64,000 bases of DNA from Flavobacterium quisquiliarum (GTDB lineage: Bacteria; Bacteroidota; Bacteroidia; Flavobacteriales; Flavobacteriaceae), in contig NZ_WWEM01000040.1 of the NCBI RefSeq assembly GCF_019308285.1, forward strand, positions 229,040 through 293,039, given 5' to 3'. The position numbers were made by a program, and so were the translations under genes. Shown here piece after piece: positions 16,760 to 25,009 of this stretch; the first letter of the stretch is position 1, and each line of letters starts with the position of its first letter. The notes beneath the pieces were generated by a model. It ran no database searches. It was not told the DNA's origin and saw nothing but the letters and a program-made list of their open reading frames with translations.

Positions 16760-17046
16760 TGAATGTAAAATTAACAGAAAACGCAGAAAAGACATTTGCT
16801 CATATCATAAATAAATACAGTGATATCAAAGCTTCTAAGTTTTCAAATCAAACTATCAAGACAATAGAAATGATTGTACAAAACAATTATATTGGCACAA
16901 AATATAAAAAAACTTCCTTTCGGAAGTTTCTAGTATCGAATCAGGTCTATTTATTCTATACAATTGAAAAACAAACTTTATATATTGTTGTATTCTGGGA
17001 TAATAAAAGAAATCCCTTAGAATTAGATGTTATACTTAGCTCTTAG
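16759..17046 (+). CDS. RelE/ParE-superfamily toxin-like protein
   Basis: A 95-residue protein with the RelE/ParE pattern: an N-terminal helical hairpin (LTENAEKTFAHIINKY), then basic strands FRKFLVSNQVYLFYTIE and TLYIVVFWDNKRNP, where the Arg and terminal R-N-P lie at positions conserved in the family. RelE members cleave mRNA on ribosomes and ParE members poison gyrase; sequence alone does not decide between them. The usual antitoxin gene just upstream on the same strand is missing. Instead an antitoxin-like gene faces it and overlaps its last 24 bases. An inverted repeat covers its start. Confidence 0.75.
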   Translation: MNVKLTENAEKTFAHIINKYSDIKASKFSNQTIKTIEMIVQNNYIGTKYKKTSFRKFLVSNQVYLFYTIEKQTLYIVVFWDNKRNPLELDVILSS

Positions 17047-17322
17047 TTTTTGTTTAAAGTCTTCAAAATCAATAGTTCTTCCAGCTTTTATATCTTCTTC
17101 ACTTTTCTGTAATTCCTGCATCAAAATTTCTTCTGGAAATAACAAACTAGTAATTAGCTTAACTTCTTGATGTGTGAAGCTTTTTGACTTCAGTTTTCTA
17201 TAATACGTTGCATGTTTGAGGCCAAGCTTCTGCATAAAAAATTCAGCTTTATAATAAGATTTCCCTATTAATTCAGGAATAGTATTAATGTAATTTTCGT
17301 AATTCTGAACTATTTCTATCAT
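17023..17322 (-). CDS. Candidate antitoxin with HTH-like N-terminus, convergent with the toxin
   Basis: A 99-residue protein I do not recognise by name. Residues 10-60 look like a helix-turn-helix (GKSYYKAEFFMQKLGLKHAT then YYRKLKSKSFTHQEVKLITS). The last 30 residues, EEDIKAGRTIDFEDFKQKLR, have the look of a toxin-wrapping antitoxin tail (acidic helix, GR-T-x-x-F-E-x-x-K-x-K-L). Its 3' end overlaps the toxin gene by 24 bases on the other strand. A perfect palindrome 7 bases before its start fits autoregulation. The antitoxin role is inferred from tail, operator and neighbour. Confidence 0.6.
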   Translation of the reverse strand: MIEIVQNYENYINTIPELIGKSYYKAEFFMQKLGLKHATYYRKLKSKSFTHQEVKLITSLLFPEEILMQELQKSEEDIKAGRTIDFEDFKQKLRAKYNI

Positions 17323-17328
17323 TTTTTG

Positions 17329-17361
17329 ATACTTTAAGTATTAAAATACAATACAAATATA
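17329..17361 (-). promoter_or_regulatory. Promoter and operator of the candidate antitoxin
   Basis: On the minus strand TATATTTG (17354-17361) is a full -7 box. Between it and the start codon is the perfect palindrome ATACTTTAAGTAT (17329-17341), well placed for self-repression. Confidence 0.6.
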
Positions 17362-17419
17362 GTTCTTTTTTGATAATAACACTATAACTACTATATTATT
17401 GTCTTATAGCCTTTTTAAC

Positions 17420-18187
17420 TCATTTAAAAAACACATCATAAGCAAATCGGATTAAAGTTCCAACAACCACAATTAAAAAGAAAATCCGAATAAAACCATT
17501 TCCTTTATTAATCGCCAGTTTAGCGCCAAGCCATCCTCCAAGTCCGTTGCTTATGGCCATTGGAATTGCAATTGTCCAAATGATCTTTCCTTTTATCATA
17601 AATAAACAAATCGAACCAAAATTCGTTGCCAAATTGACCATTTTAGCATTCGCTGAAGCGTGAAGAAAATCGAAACCTAAAAGCGCTATAAAAGCAACCA
17701 CAAAAAAACTCCCAGTTCCTGGACCGATGAATCCATCATAAAAACCAACAATCATACTGATCACAACGGCATAAATTATTTGTGTCACTTCAGAATGATC
17801 TTTGGCCACATGCTGTCCGAAATTTTTCTTAGCATACGTATAGATAAACAATAACGATAAAACAACTAATAAAAGCGGTTTCATAAAATCATTACTGACA
17901 AGCGTCAAAACTGTCGATCCTAAAAAAGCAGACGGAACTGCCAAACACATCATGATGATTAATAATTTCCATTGAATTACAACCTTCTTTAAATACTGAA
18001 AAGCGGCAAAAGCGGTACCACTGAAAGCTGGAATTTTTAGAGTGCCAATAACTGTAGAAACTGGTAGATTAGGCAACAAAATTAATCCCATTGGAGTTTG
18101 AATTAATCCGCCACCACCAACAATAGCATCAATAAATCCCGCGGCAAAAGCGGCCAAACAAAGGAAAAGTATTATGTATGAATCCAT
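17420..18187 (-). CDS. TauE/SafE-family membrane permease
   Basis: A 255-residue polytopic protein with about eight hydrophobic segments. The family's repeated glycine-rich loops are visible: FAAGFIDAIVGGGGLIQTP near residue 16 and GFYDGFIGPGTGSFFVVAF near 148, followed by NLATNFGSI and GGWLGAKLAI. TauE/SafE proteins export sulfite, sulfoacetate or related organosulfur anions across the inner membrane. No sulfur-metabolism genes are adjacent, so the substrate is open. Confidence 0.9.
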   Translation of the reverse strand: MDSYIILFLCLAAFAAGFIDAIVGGGGLIQTPMGLILLPNLPVSTVIGTLKIPAFSGTAFAAFQYLKKVVIQWKLLIIMMCLAVPSAFLGSTVLTLVSNDFMKPLLLVVLSLLFIYTYAKKNFGQHVAKDHSEVTQIIYAVVISMIVGFYDGFIGPGTGSFFVVAFIALLGFDFLHASANAKMVNLATNFGSICLFMIKGKIIWTIAIPMAISNGLGGWLGAKLAINKGNGFIRIFFLIVVVGTLIRFAYDVFFK

Positions 18188-18311
18188 TAAAAATATATTT
18201 CACCAACGTTAAAAAACAAGTCGCAAAAGTACAGCTTCCTTTTTGTTTATTGTCACAAATTTAAAATGGATTTCTCATCAAAAAGTATATTTTTGCTTAA
18301 AAATTATACCA

Positions 18312-18833
18312 ATGGATTTTAACAAAATAATAGAACTCGCTAGTTACACTTTGCCGGCAATAGTTACAGGATTTGTAGCTTATCGTTTTTTTGAGCTGCA
18401 TATTAAAAATAATGACAGAAAGCGTGCTTTTTTACTAAACAAACAAGCCCACAAAGAATCTCTTCCAATCCGACTGCAGGCTTTCGAGCGTATGACTTTG
18501 TTTTTAGAGCGTATTAATCTAACTAAATTATTGATTAGAATTGCTCCAATATCTCAAAACAAGCACGATTACGAAAACTTTCTAATCGATCAAATAGAAC
18601 AAGAATTCGAACACAATTTAACGCAACAGATTTATATGTCTGAAGAATGCTGGACCATTATAGCAACAGCTAAAAATGCAACAATTCAAATGATTCGTAA
18701 AGCTGCAATGAGTGATAAAATTGAAAATGCAGATAAATTACGTGAAGTAATTTTGAATGATTTATTAGAAAAACAACCACCAAGTAATGCTGCTTTGAGC
18801 TTTATTAAAAGTGAGGTAGCTGAACTTTGGTAA
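18312..18833 (+). CDS. Membrane-anchored conserved protein (DUF7935-like)
   Basis: A 173-residue protein starting at ATG 18312; an upstream in-frame extension to 18243 overlaps the promoter region and adds unlikely sequence. One N-terminal membrane segment (TLPAIVTGFVAYRFF, about residues 11-25) is followed by a helical cytoplasmic domain with RAFLLNKQAHKESLPIRLQA, ERMTLFLERINLTKLLIRI and NFLIDQIEQEFEHNLTQQIY. It matches a conserved Bacteroidota family of unknown function. A terminator follows the stop codon closely. Confidence 0.72.
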   Translation: MDFNKIIELASYTLPAIVTGFVAYRFFELHIKNNDRKRAFLLNKQAHKESLPIRLQAFERMTLFLERINLTKLLIRIAPISQNKHDYENFLIDQIEQEFEHNLTQQIYMSEECWTIIATAKNATIQMIRKAAMSDKIENADKLREVILNDLLEKQPPSNAALSFIKSEVAELW

Positions 18834-18838
18834 AATTA

Positions 18839-18868
18839 AAAAGGCAAGATTTAAAATCTTGCCTTTTC
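18839..18868. terminator. Bidirectional terminator
   Basis: AAAAGGCAAGATTT and AAATCTTGCCTTTT form a hairpin with A/T runs outside, between two convergent genes. Confidence 0.9.
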
Positions 18869-18888
18869 TATAAACACTAATTTAGTTT

Positions 18889-19593
18889 TTATTTCCATCC
18901 ATTCTTTTGATATTTCTGAGAAACGCTTAACTCTGCACTTCCAATATCAAAATCGCAATTTACATTTGGAACTCTGTAATCTCCCCAATTGCATATTTTT
19001 TGGTTTCCTGTATTATTTGATTTCCAAACACCAGTAAACGCATTATTAAAATATTTATCTGAATCAATTTCGATATCATTATATTGTATCAAATCATTTT
19101 TATCCAAATACCAAATTGACTCTAATTTTCCTGAAAACTTACCAGAACCTTTTTGCTTTTCATCTTCAATAAACTCGTAGACAGCTTTTAATAATCCCTG
19201 CTTCTTTATTCCAGCATTTTTATATTCGTCATCAACGCCAAACTTTACTTGTTTAAGTTCATTAATTGATATTATTGTAATTTTTCCTTTAAAATTGCAA
19301 CTATTAGATTTAACTTTAGATATACCAGAGACTAAATATTCATTTGTTTTCTCTTTGCTTTTTCTTATTGAAGTAAACTTAATTAGTATTCTCTCATAAT
19401 TGTCCCCAATAATTCCGTAAACCAAATTATTTTCTGTTTTGTTCCATATATTTGAAAAATCATTTTTCAGATACTTATCCATTTCATTTTTAGGAAATAA
19501 TTCCTCTTTTGCAAGAATTTGAGTTCTACACAAATTTTGACTCCATAAACAGAAATTCAAAAAGAAACAAAGAATTAGTGTAGCTTTTCTCAA
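18889..19593 (-). CDS. Secreted hypothetical protein, partner of the patatin gene
   Basis: A 234-residue protein with a signal peptide (MRKATLILCFFLNFCLWSQN, cleavage likely after about residue 18). The mature part is rich in lysine and charged residues and in beta-strand patterns such as DLIQYNDIEIDSDKYFNNAF, with six or so cysteines. I recognise no family. Its start codon overlaps the stop of the upstream patatin gene by four bases, so the two are translationally coupled and probably act together. It may be a small periplasmic beta-sandwich protein. Confidence 0.6.
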   Translation of the reverse strand: MRKATLILCFFLNFCLWSQNLCRTQILAKEELFPKNEMDKYLKNDFSNIWNKTENNLVYGIIGDNYERILIKFTSIRKSKEKTNEYLVSGISKVKSNSCNFKGKITIISINELKQVKFGVDDEYKNAGIKKQGLLKAVYEFIEDEKQKGSGKFSGKLESIWYLDKNDLIQYNDIEIDSDKYFNNAFTGVWKSNNTGNQKICNWGDYRVPNVNCDFDIGSAELSVSQKYQKNGWK

Positions 19594-20498
19594 ATCAATA
19601 TCTTATTATCACTCATAACTTCCGATTTATTCTGCGCATATTCATAACCTTGTTCCCACCATTCTTTCATAACATCTTTATTAAAGATTAAGGCGTTATC
19701 AGTTAATTTTATTGGAGTATAATATAAGTTAAGTTTAACATTTTTATTACTTGCCATAAGTTTTCCAATAGCAATATCGTGTTTTTCGACTTGATCTAAA
19801 GCAATTCGGAATAAATCAATCATCAGAGAAAACGGGTTTTTACCAATAACTGTTTTTGTTGTATTTACTTCTGTTTCTAAAACAATAACATCAATTTCAG
19901 TAGCTCCTCTGTTGATTGCTTCGCGTATTGGAACCAAACTTGAGAATCCTCCGTCTCCATATTCACAGTTGTTTTTTTCAACTAAACTCATAAAAGGAAC
20001 ATAGTTGCTGGAAATCCAAGACCACTCGCAAAACTCCTCGTAACTACAATCTTTTACCGATTTATATTCTGATTCGTTTTTGGTAAAATTAGTTACCGTC
20101 ACAATAACATCAGTTTTCAGTTTTTTAAGGTTATTGAAATCAGATAGAGAAAAGTTATTTTGGATGTATTTCTTTAATCCTTTGCTTTCTCCAAAAGTTC
20201 GTTTTCCTTTAAAAAACTGACGTAAAACATTAAAGTGATTAATAGTTACAATATCAACTCCATCTTTACTTTTAACAACAAAAGGGCAGATATTAAAAAT
20301 ACTCGCCATTGTAACATTGGTATAAACAGAATGTATTTTTTTAATATGACCGAGAGCTAAATGCGGAATTAATAAACTCCCTGTTGAAGTTCCTATAAAC
20401 AAATCGTATTCGTGCTTTTTTTCTTCTATTAAATACTGGGCAACACCGCCGGCAAAAGCGCCTTTACTGCCACCACCTGAAATAACCAATGCTCTCAT
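19590..20498 (-). CDS. Patatin-like phospholipase
   Basis: A 302-residue protein with the complete patatin fold signature. The oxyanion GGGSKGAFAGG is at about residues 8-18, the nucleophile elbow GTSTGSL (G-x-S-x-G) near 37-43, and the catalytic Asp in YGDGGFSSLVPI near 177. It should hydrolyse acyl ester bonds of phospholipids or neutral lipids through a Ser-Asp dyad. There is no signal peptide, so it is likely cytoplasmic or membrane-associated. The downstream secreted gene overlaps it by four bases. Confidence 0.9.
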   Translation of the reverse strand: MRALVISGGGSKGAFAGGVAQYLIEEKKHEYDLFIGTSTGSLLIPHLALGHIKKIHSVYTNVTMASIFNICPFVVKSKDGVDIVTINHFNVLRQFFKGKRTFGESKGLKKYIQNNFSLSDFNNLKKLKTDVIVTVTNFTKNESEYKSVKDCSYEEFCEWSWISSNYVPFMSLVEKNNCEYGDGGFSSLVPIREAINRGATEIDVIVLETEVNTTKTVIGKNPFSLMIDLFRIALDQVEKHDIAIGKLMASNKNVKLNLYYTPIKLTDNALIFNKDVMKEWWEQGYEYAQNKSEVMSDNKILI

Positions 20499-20548
20499 AA
20501 AATATATTGTAGGTTTTATTTTGGATTTTATTCAAGAAAATAGATACT

Positions 20549-20607
20549 AGAACATAGAAAATAGACTTCTCAAATATCTATTTTCTTTACTCTATTTTCT
20601 ATGCTCT
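20549..20607. repeat. Inverted repeat AGAACATAGAAAATAGA
   Basis: Arms 20549-20565 and 20591-20607 are complementary at 16 of 17 positions and lie between the patatin and aminopeptidase genes, touching the latter's stop codon. A relative containing GAACATAGAATAAAGAG lies before recG at 28069-28131. Confidence 0.7.
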
Positions 20608-22666
20608 ACTCTTTCAATAAACGCTCTAATTGAAATTGTTCATCGGGGTTTAAATTAGGCAAAATTCTATTAAATGAAGCACGCATTTCAGGATTTTTTA
20701 ATAAAAGCCGGATCGTATCTCTTCCAAACTTCGAAAACTGCCACATATGATGTGTCGTTGCTCCAACTAAATTACTCAAAACCTGATCGTTAATTATTTT
20801 AAAAGCAATTAATTTTTCTAAAGCATTTTGTCTAGTTGTAGCTTCATATTTAGTAGAAGAAAAAGCTGTTAATTCATTGATTAAAGACTCAGGATCAGAA
20901 GTGTAATTTGTCGTTGATAATGCAAGTGAAAGCCACAATGTACGAAGATTGTAATCATTAAAACCAATCCAGTTTTTAGATTTATCCAAATATTCTGCTC
21001 TATGAGAGGGAAAATTTCTCCAAAGCCAATACAAGGCTATTTCTTGTGTTTGATAAGATTTATCATCTAGTAAAGTTTCATAATTTGCTCTGAAGTCTTC
21101 CGGGATTTTAGTTAAAGTTTCGGCTACATTTTGTCGAACCTGAATATCATTGGTTTCTAATGCTAAAAGTAGAAGCTCTTTCTTTGCTTCATATTTTTCA
21201 TTTTCCAATTGATCTACAATCGCTTCTTTTACGGAACGATAAACATTAGATTCTAAAGTAGCTTTTAGAATATCTGCTTTTTCAGTTAAAGTTGTTTTCT
21301 TCAGCTTGTCAATTTCCAGTCTCTTCTCAATTGTTTTATTCTTGCTCAGTAATGCATTCGCTGTTGATGTATCAAAAGTTGTTGATTCCAGCCATGTTTT
21401 CTGAAACTTGTCTAAATCAAAATCGCAAACTTTTCTAATTTCGTCGAAGAAATTCTGTGTATTTACCGTTTTATAAGCATACTTATTCAAATAGCTTTTT
21501 ATTGCCTTTTTAAAAGCTTTATCTCCAATAGATTCATGCAAAACAAATAAAGTCCAAGCTCCTTTTTCGTAAAATGTAAGTGAACTTGCCTTTTCATTTA
21601 ACACTGGAATTGTATCCGTTCTGGAGGCAAATTTGATTTGCTGTGCGGTATCGTATAACTTGGAATAAAAATAATCTTCTCCATAAATGTCTTTTTCCGC
21701 CAATAAAGCAAAATAAGTTGCAAATCCTTCTTGAAGCCAATGATGTGTACTGCTTTCTGCTGTGATTAAATCGCCAAACCAATGATGCGCCAATTCATGA
21801 GCATCAACATTGGTATAATTTCGATCGCAGAAACCAATTGAATCTACAACATAACGAGTCGCAAAAAGTGTCGAAGTTGTATTTTCCATTCCCGCATATA
21901 AAAAATCACGAACTGGAATTTGCCTATTAATCTGCCAAGGATATTTAACTCCGATTTCTTTCTCCAGAAAATCAAAAATACGTTTTGAATAACGATAAGT
22001 CGGTTCAAAACGATTGGAATCTTTTGGCTCGTAATAATACTCTAATGGAATTCTGCTTTTAGATTTAAATTCTTTTTTATCGAATTTTCCAATTGCCAAC
22101 ATCAGTAAATAGGAACTCATTGGTTTTTCCATTTTGTACTGCCAATAAATTAGATTTCCATCTTCTTTCTTTTCTTTTAAAAGTCCATTTGAAACAACCT
22201 GATATTCCTTATCAAATGAAATTCCTAAATTGAAAATTAGTTTCTCATTTACATCATCAAAACTTGGAAACCAATTGCTGGTATATCTCCCTTGTCCCTG
22301 TGTCCAGATCTGAACTTCGTCATTTTCAATATCAACAAAATATAAGGCTTGTTTTGGTTTTGTTTTATAATTGAAAGTTAAACGATTTTGGCCTTTCTCA
22401 AAATGAGAAATCAATTTTAATTGTTTATTATTATTTTGAATGACTACTTCTTTGTCATTGATTTTAACATTGGAAAATTCCATTTTTTTAGCGTCAAGCG
22501 AAATGGTGTCACAATCATTTAAAACCTCAAATTGAAAATCAACGGCGCCAGAAATTGTTTTTTCTTTTGAATTCAAAGACAATTGTCCTGAAACCGATTT
22601 GAAATCAACATTCTGTGTTTGCTGTGCAAAAATAAAACTGGTAAATAATAGGAGAATATATTTCAT
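20606..22666 (-). CDS. Secreted M1-family metallo-aminopeptidase
   Basis: A 686-residue protein from ATG 22666, where a clear signal peptide begins (MKYILLLFTSFIFAQ). A longer frame to 22699 would bury it. The substrate-binding GMEN motif (YAGMENTTSTLF), the zinc motif HELAHHW, and the second zinc ligand Glu 18 residues on (WLQEGFATYF) are all present. The N-terminal beta domain and C-terminal helical repeats complete an M1 protein of usual length. It should trim N-terminal residues from peptides in the periplasm or outside the cell. Confidence 0.92.
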   Translation of the reverse strand: MKYILLLFTSFIFAQQTQNVDFKSVSGQLSLNSKEKTISGAVDFQFEVLNDCDTISLDAKKMEFSNVKINDKEVVIQNNNKQLKLISHFEKGQNRLTFNYKTKPKQALYFVDIENDEVQIWTQGQGRYTSNWFPSFDDVNEKLIFNLGISFDKEYQVVSNGLLKEKKEDGNLIYWQYKMEKPMSSYLLMLAIGKFDKKEFKSKSRIPLEYYYEPKDSNRFEPTYRYSKRIFDFLEKEIGVKYPWQINRQIPVRDFLYAGMENTTSTLFATRYVVDSIGFCDRNYTNVDAHELAHHWFGDLITAESSTHHWLQEGFATYFALLAEKDIYGEDYFYSKLYDTAQQIKFASRTDTIPVLNEKASSLTFYEKGAWTLFVLHESIGDKAFKKAIKSYLNKYAYKTVNTQNFFDEIRKVCDFDLDKFQKTWLESTTFDTSTANALLSKNKTIEKRLEIDKLKKTTLTEKADILKATLESNVYRSVKEAIVDQLENEKYEAKKELLLLALETNDIQVRQNVAETLTKIPEDFRANYETLLDDKSYQTQEIALYWLWRNFPSHRAEYLDKSKNWIGFNDYNLRTLWLSLALSTTNYTSDPESLINELTAFSSTKYEATTRQNALEKLIAFKIINDQVLSNLVGATTHHMWQFSKFGRDTIRLLLKNPEMRASFNRILPNLNPDEQFQLERLLKE

Positions 22667-22909
22667 TGAAAATTTTATTTTAAAGAATCTGTATCCCAAG
22701 ATATTGGATTGTGCTTAATATAATCGTAAATCTTTTAAAAAGTTTTGTAATTTCTAACAATATGATCGTGATAATTGGTTTGCCAAATTGATTCTGTACC
22801 GTTTATCTGTTTGGTCGTTATCGATTTAAAAATTGCTACAAAGGATGAAATTGAATTAGATTTTCGAGAAAATTTAGATTCGCTACATTTCTTTGTTGAT
22901 ATACTGGAT

Positions 22910-22935
22910 GTAGACGCACTGCAGTGCGTCTCTAC
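22910..22935. repeat. REP-like palindrome inside the RAYT gene, copy A
   Basis: The core GACGCACTGCAGTGCGTC is an 18-base perfect palindrome, flanked by GTA and TCTAC. On the minus strand it encodes ETHCSAS. Confidence 0.9.
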
Positions 22936-22985
22936 GATATTCGTTGTGGATAATTTGGAATCTATGATTTCATCAGATTGGCATT

Positions 22986-23010
22986 GTAGAGACGCACTGC
23001 AGTGCGTCTC
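22986..23010. repeat. REP-like palindrome inside the RAYT gene, copy B
   Basis: GTAGAGACGCACTGCAGTGC continues to GTCTC; it carries the same 18-base palindromic core as copy A, with GAGAC/GTCTC arms extending it. It is translated in frame. Confidence 0.9.
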
Positions 23011-23062
23011 CGCAACGTTTATCGACAAAGATTCGTTGCATTCTGTTGTGGATATGCTGGGC

Positions 23063-23088
23063 GTAGACGCACCGCTGTGCGTCTCTAC
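23063..23088. repeat. REP-like palindrome inside the RAYT gene, copy C (diverged)
   Basis: GTAGACGCACCGCTGTGCGT continues to CTCTAC; the arms GACGCAC/GTGCGTC are kept but the centre has changed. It encodes ETHSGAS. Confidence 0.85.
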
Positions 23089-23485
23089 GATACATGACGT
23101 CGTATTCGTTTCGGTCGAAATATCTTCGTTTTGAATTTCAATTAATAAATGTATGTGATTTGGCATAATAATCCAGTTATGGAAAAACCAATTTTTTCGG
23201 ATTTTAATCGATCTCAAAAGTTCTCTTTCAAGAATCTGTCCATTTTCATTTAAAATCATTTTATCTTCTTCAATATTTCCGAAAATTGATTCTCTGTTTT
23301 TTGTCACTATCGTGATAAAATAAACAGCTTCACTAGAATAATCCCAATTTTTTAATCGGTTAGAATCGGTTTTAAATTTATCATTATACAACATCATCAT
23401 TTTGGCATGTAAAATCCCAAAGTTACAAACCTTTCACAAACAAATAGAATGAAATTTGTAAGTTTACATTATAAAATACAAAATC

Positions 23486-24229
23486 GTGCCTACACCCAAA
23501 AAAGCCTTATTTAATTGGAGCAGCGGAAAAGATTCTTCTTTGGCTCTTTATAAAATACTACAAAATCCTGATTACAAAATTGAATATTTGCTGACTAGCG
23601 TAAACCAGCAATACCAGCGAATTTCTATGCATGGCGTTCGTGTAGACCTATTACAATCACAGGCCGAAAGCATTGGAATTCCATTAAAAATTATGGAAAT
23701 TCCCGAAATGCCTACAATGGAAGTTTATGAAAATGTAATGATGGAAACGCTGATAGAATTAAAAACTAAAGGTGTCAAATATTCTGTTTTTGGAGACATT
23801 TTTTTGGAAGATTTACGATTGTATCGAGAAAAAAAATTAGAAAAGATTGGCTTTGAAGGTATTTTCCCTATTTGGAAAATACCGACCCGAGATTTGATTC
23901 AAGATTTTATTTCATTAGGATTTAAAACTATTGTGGTCTGTGTAAACGAGAAATATTTAGATAAAAGTTTTGTTGGAAGAATTATTGATCAGGATTTTAT
24001 AAACGATTTACCTAAAAACGTTGATGTTTGTGGTGAAAATGGAGAATTCCACACTTTTACTTTTGACGGCCCTATTTTTTCTAAACCAATTGATTTTGAA
24101 ATTGGTGAGATTGTTTATCGAAAATATGAGAAACCTGAAAATCAAAATTCATCTAAGACCGCATGTGATACAAATGATCAAACGGCTTTTGATTTTGGAT
24201 TTTGGTACTGTGATTTAATTAAAAAATAA
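23486..24229 (+). CDS. Dph6-like ATP pyrophosphatase (diphthine-ammonia ligase family)
   Basis: A 247-residue adenine-nucleotide alpha-hydrolase. The PP-loop is FNWSSGKDSSLAL at about residues 9-21; SMHGVR, VFGDIFLEDLRLYREKKLE and WKIPTRDLIQDFI follow, and DVCGENGEFHTFTFDGP closes the domain. It uses GTG 23486 as start. In eukaryotes and archaea Dph6 amidates diphthine on EF2. Bacteria lack diphthamide, so the bacterial substrate is unknown, although the active-site parts are intact. The next gene overlaps by one base (TAATG). Confidence 0.88.
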   Translation: MPTPKKALFNWSSGKDSSLALYKILQNPDYKIEYLLTSVNQQYQRISMHGVRVDLLQSQAESIGIPLKIMEIPEMPTMEVYENVMMETLIELKTKGVKYSVFGDIFLEDLRLYREKKLEKIGFEGIFPIWKIPTRDLIQDFISLGFKTIVVCVNEKYLDKSFVGRIIDQDFINDLPKNVDVCGENGEFHTFTFDGPIFSKPIDFEIGEIVYRKYEKPENQNSSKTACDTNDQTAFDFGFWYCDLIKK

Positions 24230-24615
24230 TGAAGGCTTTTTATAATAAAATTGCACTTGCAACAACCATAATTGTAGTTTCTTTTTCTCTACAAAGCTGT
24301 TTAGTAAATAGATGTAAAAGACCGCAAATTATGGGTTATATTTACGATTCAGAAACTAAACTTCCAATTGCAAACTGTAAAGTTGGTGAAACTTTAAGTC
24401 AACAAAACGGCTACTTTTCTTTGGATGAAAAACGTTACCACCAATTTACTTTTTTTGGTTTTGAAGCCCCAACTTTAATGGTAAACGAACCAATAAACAA
24501 AGAAGGTTATGAATCACAGCAAATCAATTTTATGCAAACTTTTGGAGGCGGAATGAAAAAAGGAGCCTTGCATAAAATGGATACATTATACTTAAAAAAG
24601 ACACTAATTAAGTAG
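24229..24615 (+). CDS. Small lipoprotein with a carboxypeptidase-regulatory-like fold
   Basis: A 128-residue protein. The signal peptide ends in the lipobox LQSC (Cys about residue 25), so it should be a lipoprotein. The body, GYIYDSETKLPIANCKVGE then QQNGYFSLDE, has the pattern of a carboxypeptidase D regulatory-like beta sandwich (as in TonB-dependent receptor plugs). It shares a base with the Dph6-like stop codon and is probably co-translated. It converges with the next gene, overlapping it by eight bases. Confidence 0.65.
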   Translation: MKAFYNKIALATTIIVVSFSLQSCLVNRCKRPQIMGYIYDSETKLPIANCKVGETLSQQNGYFSLDEKRYHQFTFFGFEAPTLMVNEPINKEGYESQQINFMQTFGGGMKKGALHKMDTLYLKKTLIK

Positions 24616-25009
24616 ATTGGTCAATCCAGGTTTTTAAAAACCATTGATTGTCTTTTAATTCAAAAATATAATCCACATAAATTCCATTATCGAGACCGCG
24701 CTGCTGAATTGTAGCTTTATGTTTCTTTATAGATATCGTTCGTTTCAAATACTTTTCGTCTGCCTTATTATTCAATTTTAGCACTTTATATTTATCTTTT
24801 GCCATGGTGTAGTCTGATAATTCAAAATCATCGTTGTTCATTTGATACTTCAAAGGAAAAATCACTCTGCTGACCTGAAATTTCGGATCTTCATTGAATT
24901 TCTTAAAAAACATATTAAAATCTTCAGGAGCTGTTTTTGCAGTTTGAGCGTAAACAGCAGAAGTTAAACTCATCGTAAAAACAAAAAACATTAAAAGATA
25001 CTTTTTCAT
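24608..25009 (-). CDS. DUF4348-like secreted protein
   Basis: A 133-residue protein with a signal peptide (MKKYLLMFFVFTMSLTSAVYA, cleavage near residue 21). The mature part EDFNMFFKKFNEDPKFQVSR followed by VIFPLKYQ matches the DUF4348 pattern of Bacteroidota, and it ends in a WFLKTWIDQST strand. Function is unknown. It overlaps the upstream DUF1697 gene by one base, suggesting an operon, and the convergent lipoprotein gene by eight. Confidence 0.7.
   Translation of the reverse strand: MKKYLLMFFVFTMSLTSAVYAQTAKTAPEDFNMFFKKFNEDPKFQVSRVIFPLKYQMNNDDFELSDYTMAKDKYKVLKLNNKADEKYLKRTISIKKHKATIQQRGLDNGIYVDYIFELKDNQWFLKTWIDQST

Larger units (their letters stand above)
22675..23400 (-). pseudogene. REP-associated (IS200/Y1-like) transposase, RAYT, with an in-frame stop
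   Basis: The N-terminal part is a Y1-type transposase: WDYSSEAVYFITIVTKNRE, then the HUH nuclease motif in IMPNHIHLLIE, and later SSFVAIFKSITTKQ and IWQTNYHDHIVRN. The frame stops at TAA 22735-22737. Past that stop the same frame continues as KIYDYIKHNPISWDTDSLK to a second stop at 22675, and this is the expected conserved RAYT ending. The gene therefore appears interrupted by a nonsense mutation. Between the HUH motif and the C-terminal part lie three palindromes that are translated in frame as ETHCSAS-type repeats. RAYTs mobilise or copy REP palindromes and are usually single-copy, domesticated genes. Confidence 0.85.

Noticed and set aside
22775..23134. A 119-residue plus-strand frame rich in DALQCVST-type repeats
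   Set aside because: It is the other strand of the palindromes in the RAYT gene; palindromes naturally give similar frames on both strands.
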